Assembly (NCBI RefSeq): GCF_900129865.1
Contig: NZ_FQXD01000015.1
Location: forward strand, 46,031-110,030
Direction of reading: 5' to 3'
Source of the DNA: Virgibacillus chiguensis
GTDB taxonomy: Bacteria; Bacillota; Bacilli; Bacillales; Amphibacillaceae
DNA: 64,000 nt
Shown: positions 38,088 to 48,130 of the stretch, one piece after another
Numbering within the stretch: the first letter of the stretch is position 1
Layout of the letters: every line of letters starts with the position of its first letter
The notes under the pieces: model-generated
What the model saw: the letters and a program-made list of their open reading frames with translations, nothing else
What the model was told of the DNA's origin: nothing
The model's database searches: none
Made by a program: the position numbers and the translations under genes

Positions 38088-39182
38088 TTACATTTCTAAT
38101 TCAAAGTCTTTGACGTATGCTTTTGGTGTCAGTATTGCTTTTCCATCAAATGCTTGTAGCTCTTCGCCATTTTTCACCCGATTTGGAGTATCAGGATTTG
38201 CTAACGCTTGACGAGCAATAGCTATAAAATCAGCCTTTCCTTGCTTAATAACTGCTTCTGCTTTTTCCGGATCGCCTAAACGTCCGCAAGCAATTACAGG
38301 CTTCCCAGCATATTTTTTCGCTACCTCTGACATCGTCATTGTTCCTTCACCAAATCCAGGTGTCGTTGCGTCATCATCGGAAATATGAATATAGTCGACA
38401 TCCGTTTTTCCTAGTTCAGAAAAGATGATGGATGCTTCTTCCTCTCCACCAGGCCATTTGTAAGCTTTATCGGTAGCTTTTAGTTGAGAAATACGAATCC
38501 CTACAATCATTGTCCCGCCAACTGCTTCTTTCACATCAGCTATAAGTTCCTTTAACAGTCGAACTCGATTTTCTACACTGCCTCCATACTGATCCTTTCT
38601 TTGATTAATATTTGCTGATAAAAATTCATCGAGTAAATAGCCATTTGCTCCATGTAATTCGACTCCATCAAACCCAGCCTTCTTTGCATATTTCGCGGAT
38701 TGAACAAAGCCCTGTTTTACTTCTTCAATTTCATGAAGGGTTAATTCCTTTGCTTCTGGATACGGACCGCTACCACCGTAAATTTCTGCCTTATCACTTG
38801 GAGGTGTAAACGGCGATGGTGCTACGGTAACATTTGTATAATAATTCCCTTGCGTTTGAGCACCGCCATGCATCAATTGCGCAATCATCAACGCCCCATG
38901 GGATTGTACACTTTCTACAATTGGCTTCCAATGTGTAGCATGCTTTTCCGTGGCTAAACCACCTTGAAATTCATATGCTTGACTATATTTCGTGTCAGGA
39001 TAAACGCCTTCTGTAATGACAACAGCGAAGCCACCTTTAGCATATCGTTCATAATAACGCTGAACGCGCTCATTCGGTGTTCCATCTGCTTCAGAGCTTA
39101 CTCTTGTCATTGGAGCTAAAATATAGCGATTCTTTAACACATATGTTCCGAGATACCCTTGTTCAAACAATTTATTCATCAT
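38088..39182 (-). CDS. NADH:flavin oxidoreductase, Old Yellow Enzyme family
   Basis: FMN-dependent TIM-barrel ene-reductase. Visible motifs are the N-terminal NRYILAPMTR, AQLMHGG, VELHGANGYLLDEFLS with the conserved H-x-x-N pair, NQRKDQYGGSVENR, and the C-terminal GKADFIAIARQALANPD. About 364 residues. ATG at 39182 is chosen because AGGGTGA is correctly spaced; a GTG at 39188 is part of that site. Likely reduces alpha,beta-unsaturated carbonyls or nitro compounds; physiological substrate unknown. Single gene. Confidence 0.88.
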   Translation of the reverse strand: MMNKLFEQGYLGTYVLKNRYILAPMTRVSSEADGTPNERVQRYYERYAKGGFAVVITEGVYPDTKYSQAYEFQGGLATEKHATHWKPIVESVQSHGALMIAQLMHGGAQTQGNYYTNVTVAPSPFTPPSDKAEIYGGSGPYPEAKELTLHEIEEVKQGFVQSAKYAKKAGFDGVELHGANGYLLDEFLSANINQRKDQYGGSVENRVRLLKELIADVKEAVGGTMIVGIRISQLKATDKAYKWPGGEEEASIIFSELGKTDVDYIHISDDDATTPGFGEGTMTMSEVAKKYAGKPVIACGRLGDPEKAEAVIKQGKADFIAIARQALANPDTPNRVKNGEELQAFDGKAILTPKAYVKDFELEM

Positions 39183-39491
39183 CTTCACCCTATTCTTTGT
39201 TGTTATTTAAAATTAACATTTATCGCTAATTTTATGCAGTATATTATTGCAGGTATTTTTATTTTCTGCAAATTAGTTGCTTATACGAACTGTTTTGAAC
39301 TTAATTTGGCATACTGGCTTTTAAAAATTGGTATTTCAAATCTAAAACCGATGTATATTCATTATCTTTTAATTTTCACCATATGCTTTGGTATAAAAAT
39401 GATTTTATATTAGGAAAATGCCTCTCATTACAAAGCATAGTACTTTATTATTATAGTTGTGAAAAAATTCCTAATAAAAGTATAAATAGAC

Positions 39492-39520
39492 TTGTTAAAA
39501 AATAATAAATATTATATACT
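39492..39520 (+). promoter_or_regulatory. Sigma-A promoter of the app operon
   Basis: TTGTTA (39492-39497), exactly 17 bp, TATACT (39515-39520), 56 bp upstream of appD. The remaining gap back to 39189 is AT-rich with no gene seen. Confidence 0.65.
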
Positions 39521-39575
39521 CTCAAATAACAGAAAAATTACGATTTATTGAATTTAACAATAAGGGGGGCTTAAG

Positions 39576-40610
39576 TTGTCTCAAGAACAGCAAGATCAAA
39601 ACGTACTTAATATAAAGAATTTACATACAGGTTTTTTGATAAATGATGAATTACATCACGCTATAGTAGATGTGAATTTTAACGTGAAACCTAAAGAAAT
39701 AGTTTGCGTTGTTGGTGAATCAGGCTGTGGAAAGAGTGTAATGTCATTATCAATTATGCAGCTTCTTCCAAAGATAAATTCTAAAATTTCAGCTGGAGAA
39801 GTTCTTTTTAATGGAGAAAATTTGGTACAAAAGTCCGAAAAGGAAATGAACCAAATTCGTGGTAAAGATATTGCAATGATTTTCCAAGAACCAATGACAG
39901 CTTTAAATCCCGTTTTTTCAATTGGATGGCAAATGCGCGAGATTTTATTTAATCATTTAGACATTACTAAGCAGGAAGCAAATCATAAAGCAATTGATTT
40001 GTTAAAACAAGTGGGGATATCACGTCCAGAAAAAATTCTTAATGAATATCCTCACCAATTGTCTGGTGGAATGCGCCAGCGTGTAGTCATCGCTATGGCA
40101 ATTGCTTTACAACCGAAGCTTTTAATTGCAGATGAACCTACTACAGCATTAGATGTAACCATTCAGGCGCAAATACTAGAGTTACTTAAAGATATCCAAA
40201 ACAAAGTGAATATGGCCATAATGCTTATTACCCATGATTTAGGTGTTGTAGCAGAAATGGCTGACCGAGTCATTGTCATGTATGCTGGTAAAATTGTGGA
40301 AGAGGCTAGTGTTGTAGATCTATTTACGCAACCAAAACACCCATACACACAGTCATTACTAGATAGCATACCTAAAATGGACCAGACAACGGACAAATTA
40401 AACACTATTGATGGTGTCGTTCCTTCATTAGAAAGCATGCCTGAAGTAGGGTGTCGCTTTACAGATAGATGCCCAAAAGCTTTTGGAGATTGTCCACTCG
40501 TTACACCACAACTTGCTAAAGTGAATAATGATCACTATGCACGCTGCCTCCTATATGACGAGTGTTATTCAAAAGAAACATCTTATGCTAAGGAGGTAGA
40601 AAACGTATGA
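39576..40610 (+). CDS. appD: Oligopeptide ABC transporter ATP-binding protein AppD
   Basis: First ATPase of a peptide importer. Walker A GESGCGKS (47-54), Q-loop [10 protein letters not shown], signature LSGGMRQR, Walker [14 protein letters not shown]-loop THD. The C-terminal oligo_HPY zinc-type extension ([14 protein letters not shown]) is typical of Opp/Dpp ATPases. TTG start behind AAGGGGGG. Gene order D-F-A-B-C is that of the B. subtilis app operon. It overlaps appF by 4 nt. Confidence 0.92.
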   Translation: MSQEQQDQNVLNIKNLHTGFLINDELHHAIVDVNFNVKPKEIVCVVGESGCGKSVMSLSIMQLLPKINSKISAGEVLFNGENLVQKSEKEMNQIRGKDIAMIFQEPMTALNPVFSIGWQMREILFNHLDITKQEANHKAIDLLKQVGISRPEKILNEYPHQLSGGMRQRVVIAMAIALQPKLLIADEPTTALDVTIQAQILELLKDIQNKVNMAIMLITHDLGVVAEMADRVIVMYAGKIVEEASVVDLFTQPKHPYTQSLLDSIPKMDQTTDKLNTIDGVVPSLESMPEVGCRFTDRCPKAFGDCPLVTPQLAKVNNDHYARCLLYDECYSKETSYAKEVENV

Positions 40611-41620
40611 TGCAAACTGACGAAGTAAAGAAAAAAGATTTAACACAAAAGGATACACTTTTAGAAGTCCAAAATTTAAAAAAATATTATCCCATTCATA
40701 CTGGATTTTTCAAAAGAAAAACAGGTGATGTGAAAGCAGTAGATGATATTTCCCTTACACTTAGAAAAGGAGAGACGTTCGGTCTTGTTGGTGAATCAGG
40801 TTGCGGAAAATCTACCGCAGGACGCACCATTTTAAGGCTCACAGATGCTACTGATGGAAATATTTTCTTTGAAGGGGAAAACATCACTAAAGTAAGCGGT
40901 TCCAAACTTCGTAAAGCGAGACAGGATTATCAAATGGTTTTTCAAGATCCATATGCTTCATTAAATCCGAAAATGATGGTTGGCCATTTAGTAGATGAGC
41001 CTATTCGTAATTATAGAAATAAATCACATAAAGACTTAAAACCCGAAGTACAACACCTATTAAAACGCGTCGGTCTACGTGAAAAAGATTATTATAAATA
41101 CCCACATGAATTTTCTGGGGGACAACGACAACGGATTGGAATAGCACGAGCACTCGCTTTAAACCCTAAATTAATTGTTGCAGATGAACCAGTTAGTGCA
41201 CTTGATGTCTCCATCCAATCACAAGTATTGAACCTTTTAAAAGAACTGCAAGAAGAGTTTGATTTAACATATTTATTCATTGCCCATGACTTAAGTGTTG
41301 TCAAACATATGAGTGATCAAATCGGCGTCATGTATTTAGGTAAAATGGTGGAAGTTGGAGATAATGAATCCATTTATAGAGAACCATTGCATCCTTATAC
41401 ACAAGCACTTATTTCTGCCATTCCTGAACCGAATCCACTAATAAAGAAGGAGCGCATTATCTTAAAAGGCGATGTTCCAAATCCACAAAACCCGCCAAGG
41501 GGATGCGTTTTTCATACGAGATGTCCAATGGCAATGGAGAAATGTAAAGAATTTGTACCTCAATTAAAGGAGGTGAGGCCTAACCACCAGGTCGCATGTC
41601 TTTTATATGAGAACCAATAA
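40607..41620 (+). CDS. appF: Oligopeptide ABC transporter ATP-binding protein AppF
   Basis: Second ATPase of the pair. Walker A GESGCGKS, signature FSGGQRQR, Walker B LIVADEPVSALD and the C-terminal oligo_HPY segment (GCVFHTRCPMAMEKC). 337 residues. The ATGA overlap with appD implies coupled translation. AAGGAGG within the end of appD serves as its ribosome-binding site. Confidence 0.92.
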   Translation: MMQTDEVKKKDLTQKDTLLEVQNLKKYYPIHTGFFKRKTGDVKAVDDISLTLRKGETFGLVGESGCGKSTAGRTILRLTDATDGNIFFEGENITKVSGSKLRKARQDYQMVFQDPYASLNPKMMVGHLVDEPIRNYRNKSHKDLKPEVQHLLKRVGLREKDYYKYPHEFSGGQRQRIGIARALALNPKLIVADEPVSALDVSIQSQVLNLLKELQEEFDLTYLFIAHDLSVVKHMSDQIGVMYLGKMVEVGDNESIYREPLHPYTQALISAIPEPNPLIKKERIILKGDVPNPQNPPRGCVFHTRCPMAMEKCKEFVPQLKEVRPNHQVACLLYENQ

Positions 41621-41643
41621 TAAAACCATTTAAGGGGGAGTCA

Positions 41644-43404
41644 TTGTTGAAAAAGAAAGTTTGGTTGTTTTTATTCATTTTCCTTTCGTTCACTTTATTT
41701 TTAGCAGCATGTGCAGATAACACGTCGGAGGAAGGCAATGCTGAAGGAGACGATAAAACAGAAGAAGCAGAAGGGTCTGACGATGATGCTAAAGAAGAAG
41801 GAGAGCCTAAAAAAGGTGGCACTGTAACATTTGCTTTTACGCAACCGTTTCAAGGCTTGTTGGAGCGTGGATTATACGAAGGAGAAGATGATGACAAAAT
41901 TTTAAGGTTTGTAACGGATAGCTTAGTCGATACGAATGATGAATTACAACCTGAACCTGGCATGGCGGATTTTGAGGTAGACGAAGATAATAATACCGTC
42001 ACTTTCACGCTAAAAGATGGTATTACATGGCATGACGGCGAGCCACTGACTACCGAGGATATCGCCTATTCCTATGAAGTTATTGCTCACAAAGATTACG
42101 AGGGAATGCGCTACACAAATGTCAATATGATTGAAGGTGCAGAAGCATATAACAAAGGAGAAGCAGACAGCATTTCCGGCATTGAAATTGTTGATGAAAA
42201 AACCATCGTATTAACGTTAACAGACGTTGCACCAAATACAATTTCAAATTTATGGAACTATCCAATGCCAAAACACCATTATGAAGGAATAGAAGTAGCT
42301 GATTTACCGGAATCAGACGCCGTACGTAAAAACCCAATTGGTACTGGACCATTCAAGGTAACAAACGTTGTACCAGGTGAAATGGTAGAAATGGAAAAGT
42401 ATGCAGATTATTGGCAAGGAGAGCCACACTTGGATGGTGTCGTTTATAAAGTTATTGATGCTTCCGTAGCTACTGGATCCCTCAAGAATGGAGAGATCGA
42501 TATTATGCAAGCTCCAAGTAGCCAATACCCGGAAATAAAAGAATTAGATAACGTAGAAGCAATCGAAGAACCAGCACTGGGCTTTAACTATATTGGCTTT
42601 AAATTTGGTCATTGGGATGCTGAAGAAGGTGTTAACGTAATGGATAATGAAAAATTCCAAAACAAACAACTTCGTAAAGCAATGGCTTATGCAATCGACG
42701 TGCAAGGAATTCTCGATTCCTTTTCCAATGGTCTTGGTGAGGTAATCGGAGCACCAGTACCTCCTGTCAGCTGGGCATATGCGGATCAAGCAGAACTAGA
42801 AGATTACAGTTATGACCCTGAAAAAGCGAAAGAACTATTAGATGAAGCTGGTTACGTGGATACTAATGAGGATGGTTGGCGTGAGAACCCAGACGGAGAA
42901 GAGTTTACAGTAAACTTCGATACGATGTCAGGTTCAGATATTTCTGAGCCACGTGCTCAATACATTTTACAGAATTGGCAAGATGTTGGAATTAATGCGA
43001 AATTAAACGGTGGTCTAAAAGAATTTAATTTATTCTATGATGTCCTGGAAAAAGATGAGGAATCGGTGGAAACATTTATGGGCGCTTGGGGGCTTGATTC
43101 TGACCCTGATCCAACTGGTTTGTGGAAATCAGATAGCGTATCAAACTTTGCTCGTTGGGTGAATGAAGAGTCAGATGAGTTAATTGAAAAAGGACTTAGC
43201 GATGAAGCTTTTGATCAAGAATACCGTAAAGATGTATATGCTGAATGGCAAAAATTGATTAACGATGAATTGCCAAACATTTTCCTATACGCACCAGTGG
43301 ACGTCTATGCAGTGAACAAACGTCTACAAAATGTTCACACCAATTCATTTACAGCTCAGCAAGACACACATTTATGGTGGGTAACAGACGCTGATAAAGA
43401 ATAG
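41644..43404 (+). CDS. appA: Oligopeptide-binding lipoprotein AppA
   Basis: Extracytoplasmic solute-binding protein (SBP_bac_5). Lipobox LFLAAC with Cys23, then a long acidic Asp/Glu-rich linker (~25-55) common in salt-adapted Bacillaceae. The peptide-binding fold follows with the signature region DGITWHDGEPLTTEDIAYS and NPIGTGPFKV. 586 residues. TTG start with AAGGGGGAG (two adjacent TTGs are possible). The appA of some B. subtilis laboratory strains is frameshifted; here it is intact. Confidence 0.92.
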   Translation: MLKKKVWLFLFIFLSFTLFLAACADNTSEEGNAEGDDKTEEAEGSDDDAKEEGEPKKGGTVTFAFTQPFQGLLERGLYEGEDDDKILRFVTDSLVDTNDELQPEPGMADFEVDEDNNTVTFTLKDGITWHDGEPLTTEDIAYSYEVIAHKDYEGMRYTNVNMIEGAEAYNKGEADSISGIEIVDEKTIVLTLTDVAPNTISNLWNYPMPKHHYEGIEVADLPESDAVRKNPIGTGPFKVTNVVPGEMVEMEKYADYWQGEPHLDGVVYKVIDASVATGSLKNGEIDIMQAPSSQYPEIKELDNVEAIEEPALGFNYIGFKFGHWDAEEGVNVMDNEKFQNKQLRKAMAYAIDVQGILDSFSNGLGEVIGAPVPPVSWAYADQAELEDYSYDPEKAKELLDEAGYVDTNEDGWRENPDGEEFTVNFDTMSGSDISEPRAQYILQNWQDVGINAKLNGGLKEFNLFYDVLEKDEESVETFMGAWGLDSDPDPTGLWKSDSVSNFARWVNEESDELIEKGLSDEAFDQEYRKDVYAEWQKLINDELPNIFLYAPVDVYAVNKRLQNVHTNSFTAQQDTHLWWVTDADKE

Positions 43405-43436
43405 ACTATAAAACTAGTGAATAAGGGGAAAATAAT

Positions 43437-44402
43437 ATGCTCATATACACATTACGAAGAATAGCCATCATGATCCCCATTATTTTCCTGGTCTCTGTAG
43501 TGGTATTTTTCCTGGCAAACCTTATGCCAGGAGATGCCCTTACAGGGAGAATTGATCCATTAAATACAGATCCAGCTTATATTGAAGAAATGCGGGAGAA
43601 GCTTGGCTATAACGATCCCATTTATGTGCAGTATTTAAACTGGATTAGTGGATTTTTTCAAGGGGATTTTGGACAATCCTTCGTGCATAAAATGCCCGCT
43701 TCAGAATTAATATTATCGCGACTGCCTAATACCATATTATTAGCCGTGGTAGCCATGATTATTACATACATAGTTTCCTTTTTAATGGGGAGATACGCAG
43801 GCCGCCATCCCTACACATTAGGCGACTATGGTGTACAAGTATTAAATTATTTAGCACTTGCCATGCCGAGTTTTGTAGCAGCCTTATTGTTTATTTACTT
43901 TGTTTCCTTTCAATTAGGATGGCTTCCAGCGACGGGAAGTATTGGGTCGGGGGTAGATCCTGGAACATGGGAATATATTATTAGTAAAGTAGAACATGCT
44001 ATCTTACCGTCATTATGTCTTGGTTTATTACCCATTGCTAGCTATACGCAATTTTTACGTAATGACATGATTGAAAGTTCTCAAAAAGATTTTGTACGTA
44101 TGGCACGTGCCAAAGGAACGCCAGAAAGGAAAATATATAATAAACATATTTTACGTAATTCTGTTATTCCTATCGTTACATTATTAGGATTTGATTTAGC
44201 TGGTATTATTGGCGGTTCTGTTATTATTGAAACCATTTTCACATACCCAGGGGTAGGGCAATTATTTGTAGATTCCATTAATAATCGAGATTACACCGTC
44301 GTTATGGCTGTTACAATGTTACTAACCGTAATGACACTTATCGGAAATCTACTAGCTGATATTTTCTATGCTTTAGTAGATCCTAGAATACGATTGGATT
44401 AG
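43437..44402 (+). CDS. appB: Oligopeptide ABC transporter permease AppB
   Basis: Inner-membrane permease with six predicted helices and the EAA loop RMARAKGTPERKIYNKHILRN (split: RMARAKGTPERK then IYNKHILRNS) that docks on the ATPases. 321 residues, 34 bp after appA. N-terminal PGDALTGRIDP is typical of OppB/DppB proteins. Confidence 0.92.
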   Translation: MLIYTLRRIAIMIPIIFLVSVVVFFLANLMPGDALTGRIDPLNTDPAYIEEMREKLGYNDPIYVQYLNWISGFFQGDFGQSFVHKMPASELILSRLPNTILLAVVAMIITYIVSFLMGRYAGRHPYTLGDYGVQVLNYLALAMPSFVAALLFIYFVSFQLGWLPATGSIGSGVDPGTWEYIISKVEHAILPSLCLGLLPIASYTQFLRNDMIESSQKDFVRMARAKGTPERKIYNKHILRNSVIPIVTLLGFDLAGIIGGSVIIETIFTYPGVGQLFVDSINNRDYTVVMAVTMLLTVMTLIGNLLADIFYALVDPRIRLD

Positions 44403-44419
44403 TGGAGGAGGTAGATTAA

Positions 44420-45322
44420 ATGGAACCATCAACAAACCAAACCGTACAGCTGGCCCCTCCAAAGAAGAAAAGCTTATCACAATGGGGAATTGCTCGTAAA
44501 AAGTTTGTCCGAAATATTCCTGCGATGGCAAGTCTTATTTTCCTGTTCGTTGTAACAGCATTATCGATGTCAGCTTCCCTTTTATCAGACATTGATCCGA
44601 GTCGTATTAACCCAAGACTCGTTGAAGTGCCGCCTTCTGCTGAACATTGGCTTGGAGCAGATTCTGCTGGAAGAGATATTGTCACCATGCTGCTATACGG
44701 TGGGCGGACGTCACTATTAATTGGTTTTTCTTGTATGACCATTATTATAACCATTGCGACAATAATAGGAACCATTTCAGGGTATTACGGTAACATAGTA
44801 GACAGCATTCTTATGCGATTTACCGATTTCATGATGAACTTCCCATTTCTCATTTTTGTTATCGTATTACAAGCAATCTTTGTTGACAGTGGAGTGTTAG
44901 CATTAATTCTTGTTATCAGCTTGCTTAGCTGGACAGGGGCTGCAAGGGTAATTCGAAGCAAGGTAATGTCGGAAAAAGAAAATGAATATGTGTTGAGTGC
45001 TATATCCATTGGTACAAGGCCTTCTAAAGTTATGATTAAACATATATTACCTAACGTCATGTCAACGATTATCGTTCAAGCAACGCTGTTATTAGCAGCG
45101 ATGATCGTGGCGGAGACAGGACTTAGTTACCTTGGATTTGGGGTTCCTGTCGGTACACCAAGCTGGGGCAATATGCTACAAGCAGCACGCGATCCTGGCA
45201 CGTTTGAAAACCTGTGGTGGATTTGGCTACCACCAGGTTTATTAATTACATTAACTATTTTATCCATCAACTTTATCGGTGAAGGGTTTAAGGACGCTTT
45301 CAATCCGAAATCAAAAAAATAA
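44420..45322 (+). CDS. appC: Oligopeptide ABC transporter permease AppC
   Basis: Second permease, 300 residues. The cytoplasmic N-terminus is followed by a first helix, the HWLGADSAGRDI motif of OppC/DppC N-termini, further helices and an EAA loop (SAISIGTRPSKVMIKHILPN). GGAGGAGG site 18 bp after appB. Last gene of the operon; a strong hairpin follows. Confidence 0.92.
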   Translation: MEPSTNQTVQLAPPKKKSLSQWGIARKKFVRNIPAMASLIFLFVVTALSMSASLLSDIDPSRINPRLVEVPPSAEHWLGADSAGRDIVTMLLYGGRTSLLIGFSCMTIIITIATIIGTISGYYGNIVDSILMRFTDFMMNFPFLIFVIVLQAIFVDSGVLALILVISLLSWTGAARVIRSKVMSEKENEYVLSAISIGTRPSKVMIKHILPNVMSTIIVQATLLLAAMIVAETGLSYLGFGVPVGTPSWGNMLQAARDPGTFENLWWIWLPPGLLITLTILSINFIGEGFKDAFNPKSKK

Positions 45323-45332
45323 TGCATGAAGC

Positions 45333-45363
45333 GAGCCTGAGCTTATTTAATAAACTCAGGCTC
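45333..45363. terminator. Bidirectional terminator between appC and cutC
   Basis: GAGCCTGAG (45333-45341) pairs perfectly with CTCAGGCTC (45355-45363). It lies between convergent genes. Confidence 0.7.
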
Positions 45364-45377
45364 TACCTATGTCAGAT

Positions 45378-46064
45378 TTATTTTTGGAGTATATTCTTTA
45401 TGTGTTGTATCTTGCTGCGATCCAGTTTATAGGCGAATGAATCATTCCTTCTAGCGCCAGAACCAAAGTGGAATGCGTGAGGCTTTACTTGCTCGTATAC
45501 ATCAGCAAAGGTTGCTGGCTTTAAACCATGCCCCACCATCATATTTACATGTGTATCCGCAGCCAAATCAATTAATTGTTGTAGTTGCGAAATTGCCTCA
45601 GGTGCTTTATAGTTACCTCCTGCAGTTAACACTGTCGTTATTTGCTTATATTGTGCCAAGCATGCTAACGCTTCTTCTTGGTCACGAGCAAAATCAAACG
45701 CCCGATGAAAAGTTACTTCTAAATCATCAGCCACGTTTAATAGCTGTTTCAACACTTCTTCATCAATCGTTTTTTCAGCAGTCAATGCCCCTATAACGAT
45801 ACCGTTTGCACCCATCTTTGTAATCAGATCTATATCTGCCTTCATCGTGTCTAGATCGTATTTGTTGTATACAAATGATTGACTATGTGGACGAACCATG
45901 ACATTGATAGGCAAATGGACAGCTTCAACTGCTTTTTTTAGTAAACCGTAACTTGGTGTAAGCCCTATTTCTGCCATCGCAGGGCTAAGTTCAATCCGAT
46001 CTGCTCCATACTGCTCTGCTTCTATCACATCTGTTAAGTTCGTAGCAATAACTTCTAAAAGCAT
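45378..46064 (-). CDS. cutC: CutC family protein
   Basis: TIM-barrel protein linked to copper homeostasis in E. coli; its exact function is unsettled. 228 residues. Hallmarks: ADRIELSPAMAEIGLTPS (~21-38), MVRPHSQSFVY, TFHRAFDFARD and MVGHGLKPATF. ATG at 46064 with AGGAGAGG is preferred to a TTG six bases upstream. Single gene. Confidence 0.9.
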   Translation of the reverse strand: MLLEVIATNLTDVIEAEQYGADRIELSPAMAEIGLTPSYGLLKKAVEAVHLPINVMVRPHSQSFVYNKYDLDTMKADIDLITKMGANGIVIGALTAEKTIDEEVLKQLLNVADDLEVTFHRAFDFARDQEEALACLAQYKQITTVLTAGGNYKAPEAISQLQQLIDLAADTHVNMMVGHGLKPATFADVYEQVKPHAFHFGSGARRNDSFAYKLDRSKIQHIKNILQK

Positions 46065-46221
46065 GAACAACCCTCTCCTTTACATACAATACCCTTATCC
46101 TACCTGATGAGAGCGCCTTTTAATAGACCAAAAAGATGCAAAGAACATACTGCTATCCTCACTTCCTTTGCGTAAATCTATCATCTATGCTTTAATGGCA
46201 ATACATAGTGTTATTATATAT

Positions 46222-46312
46222 CTCACTAGGGGAGCAATTTTATTGCTGAGAAAGGAAACTTGACCCTTTGAACCTGATCTAGTTTGTACTAGCGTAGGGA
46301 AGTGACAACTTG
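46222..46312 (+). promoter_or_regulatory. TPP riboswitch (THI element)
   Basis: Conserved boxes in order: AGGGGAGC, GCTGAGA, GACCCTTTGAACCTGATCT and GCGTAGGGAAGTG. The P1-adjacent GGAAGTGA can pair with TCACTTCC (46335-46344), which overlaps the terminator stem, giving the switch. Controls tenA by TPP-dependent premature termination. Confidence 0.95.
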
Positions 46313-46341
46313 CATGAATAGTAATAATCAGGCAATCACTT

Positions 46342-46380
46342 CCCCGTTCTATTTACATCGTAGAATGGGGAATATTATTT
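46342..46380 (+). terminator. Riboswitch-controlled terminator
   Basis: CCCCGTTCTA (46342-46351) pairs with TAGAATGGGG (46361-46370), followed by AATATTATTTTC. It is the expression platform of the TPP riboswitch. Confidence 0.8.
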
Positions 46381-46482
46381 TCTCCAGATGCAAGTACGTC
46401 TTATCCTGAACTACAAAGGTTTGTTGTTTCCACATCTTCTCTAGCATTAAAATAATTTCAATTATTGAGAGGAGAATATAGT

Positions 46483-47181
46483 ATGATGCAACAACTATTT
46501 ACAGATCATTTATGGAAAAAGGTAGAGCCAATTTGGAAATCCTATTTGGAGCATCCGTTTGTAAAAGGGTTAGGAGAAGGTTGGCTTGATAAGGAAAAGT
46601 TCAAGCACTGGATGAAGCAAGACTATGTTTATTTAATAGAATATTCTCGCTTGTTTGCACTAGGAAGCGCGAAAGCACATGATTTATCAACAATGACAAC
46701 GTTTGCCAATTTACTTCATGGAACCTTGCATATGGAAATGGATTTACATCGTAACTATGCAAACAAGTTTGGCATAACTGCTGATGAATTAGAAGAAACA
46801 GAAGCGGCGGCAACAACGACTGCATACACAAGTTATATGCTAAATGTGGCACAACAAGGTGGCATAGAAAATACAGTCGCCGCCGTACTGGCTTGTGCTT
46901 GGAGTTATAATTACATTGGCAAAGCATTGGCAGCCTGGCCAAACGCCTTGGAACATGAATTTTACGGCAATTGGGTACAAATGTATTCCTCCGAAGATTT
47001 TACAGCACTGGCTAACGACTGCATTGATTTAATTAATACAATTGCGGAAGATAAACCAGAACACGAGTTAGCCATCTTGGAAGATATCGTTGTGAAAACG
47101 AGCTATTTTGAATATATGTTCTGGGACATGGCAGAACATCAAGCCATGTGGCCTGTCCCTGTTGCTGCCCAAAACTTATAA
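46483..47181 (+). CDS. tenA: Aminopyrimidine aminohydrolase / thiaminase II TenA
   Basis: Salvages thiamin by hydrolysing aminomethyl-HMP (or thiamin). Helical TenA fold, 232 residues. Active-site residues: Asp47 (KQDYVYL), Cys138 (LACAWSYNYIG) and a C-terminal Glu (near SYFEYMFWD). ATG at 46483 follows GAGAGGAGA; an upstream in-frame ATG lies before that site. It is the only gene behind the riboswitch; the tenI-thiOSGFD genes of the B. subtilis operon are absent. Confidence 0.94.
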   Translation: MMQQLFTDHLWKKVEPIWKSYLEHPFVKGLGEGWLDKEKFKHWMKQDYVYLIEYSRLFALGSAKAHDLSTMTTFANLLHGTLHMEMDLHRNYANKFGITADELEETEAAATTTAYTSYMLNVAQQGGIENTVAAVLACAWSYNYIGKALAAWPNALEHEFYGNWVQMYSSEDFTALANDCIDLINTIAEDKPEHELAILEDIVVKTSYFEYMFWDMAEHQAMWPVPVAAQNL

Positions 47182-47284
47182 ATTCTTTGCAAATCTTTAT
47201 CCGTTGAAATGGTAACTTAGATTAATTTCGGACGGCATCATCTGCGGTTTTTAACTTCATAAAAATCCGCAAAGCTCATCATTT

Positions 47285-47337
47285 AAAAGCTACGGCTATC
47301 ACCATAAAGACTTGGTGACATGTCGTAGCTTTTTTAT
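47285..47337 (+). terminator. Terminator of tenA
   Basis: AAAAGCTACG (47285-47294) pairs with CGTAGCTTTT (47324-47333), plus an inner TCACC/GGTGA stem. It ends in a run of T. Confidence 0.85.
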
Positions 47338-47475
47338 TCCTTAAGTAGAACGATGCAATAGCTTGCTAACAGTCTATTATAACCTATAGATTTCGAAAGG
47401 ATATATATACCAGATAAATATGATACAACATTGTTACACAGATAATTTATAATGAAAGAGAGGGAGGTTTGCCCA

Positions 47476-48129
47476 ATGGTGCGAATACTAATCGTTGAAG
47501 ATGAAAAACCAATATCTGACTTAATAAAAATGAGTCTCGGAGATGCAGGATATGAATGTTTCTGTGCCTATGATGGAGAACAAGCTGCTGATATGATCGA
47601 AGCAAATCATTTTGATTTAGCAATTTTAGATATTATGCTCCCCAAAATTAATGGCTACGATTTACTAGAATATATCCAGCCTTACGATATACCAGTCATA
47701 TTTTTAACTGCCAAATCAGATGTAACGGATAAAGTAAAAGGGTTAAAGCTTGGAGCGGAAGACTACCTAACGAAACCTTTTGAAATCGTAGAATTACTAG
47801 CCCGAGTGGAAACTGTTTTACGCAGATATGATAAACACAAACGATTTATAGAATTGTTTGATATAAAAATAGATACGCTTTCCAGAGTCGTAACCAAATC
47901 AGGAAAAACTGTTAATCTAACAGCGAAAGAGTACGACTTGTTATTATTATTTATCAACAATAAAAATATTGCTCTATTTCGGAGTAACATCTCTATGAAA
48001 GTATGGGGAGAAGATTTTGTCGGTGAAAGCAGGACGATTGACCTGCACGTACAACGTATGCGACAAAAGCTTGGTTTAAAGGATAAAATCGTAGCAGTCT
48101 ATAAGGTGGGCTATAGACTGGAGGTATAG
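47476..48129 (+). CDS. OmpR/PhoB-family response regulator
   Basis: Receiver domain (1-120) with acidic pair ED (8-9), phosphorylation site Asp52 (LAILDIMLPK), Thr/Lys switch residues in FLTAKSD and DYLTKPF. A winged-helix output domain (~130-217) with TIDLHVQRMRQKLG follows. ATG at 47476 is preceded by GGGAGG; an upstream ATG is too close to that site's far side. One base before the kinase gene. Target genes unknown; the adjacent third gene suggests an envelope signal. Confidence 0.93.
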   Translation: MVRILIVEDEKPISDLIKMSLGDAGYECFCAYDGEQAADMIEANHFDLAILDIMLPKINGYDLLEYIQPYDIPVIFLTAKSDVTDKVKGLKLGAEDYLTKPFEIVELLARVETVLRRYDKHKRFIELFDIKIDTLSRVVTKSGKTVNLTAKEYDLLLLFINNKNIALFRSNISMKVWGEDFVGESRTIDLHVQRMRQKLGLKDKIVAVYKVGYRLEV

Positions 48130-48130
48130 C

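Noticed and set aside
39524..39538. CodY box upstream of appD
   Set aside because: AAATAACAGAAAAAT matches only about 11 of 15 consensus positions, which is expected by chance in AT-rich DNA.
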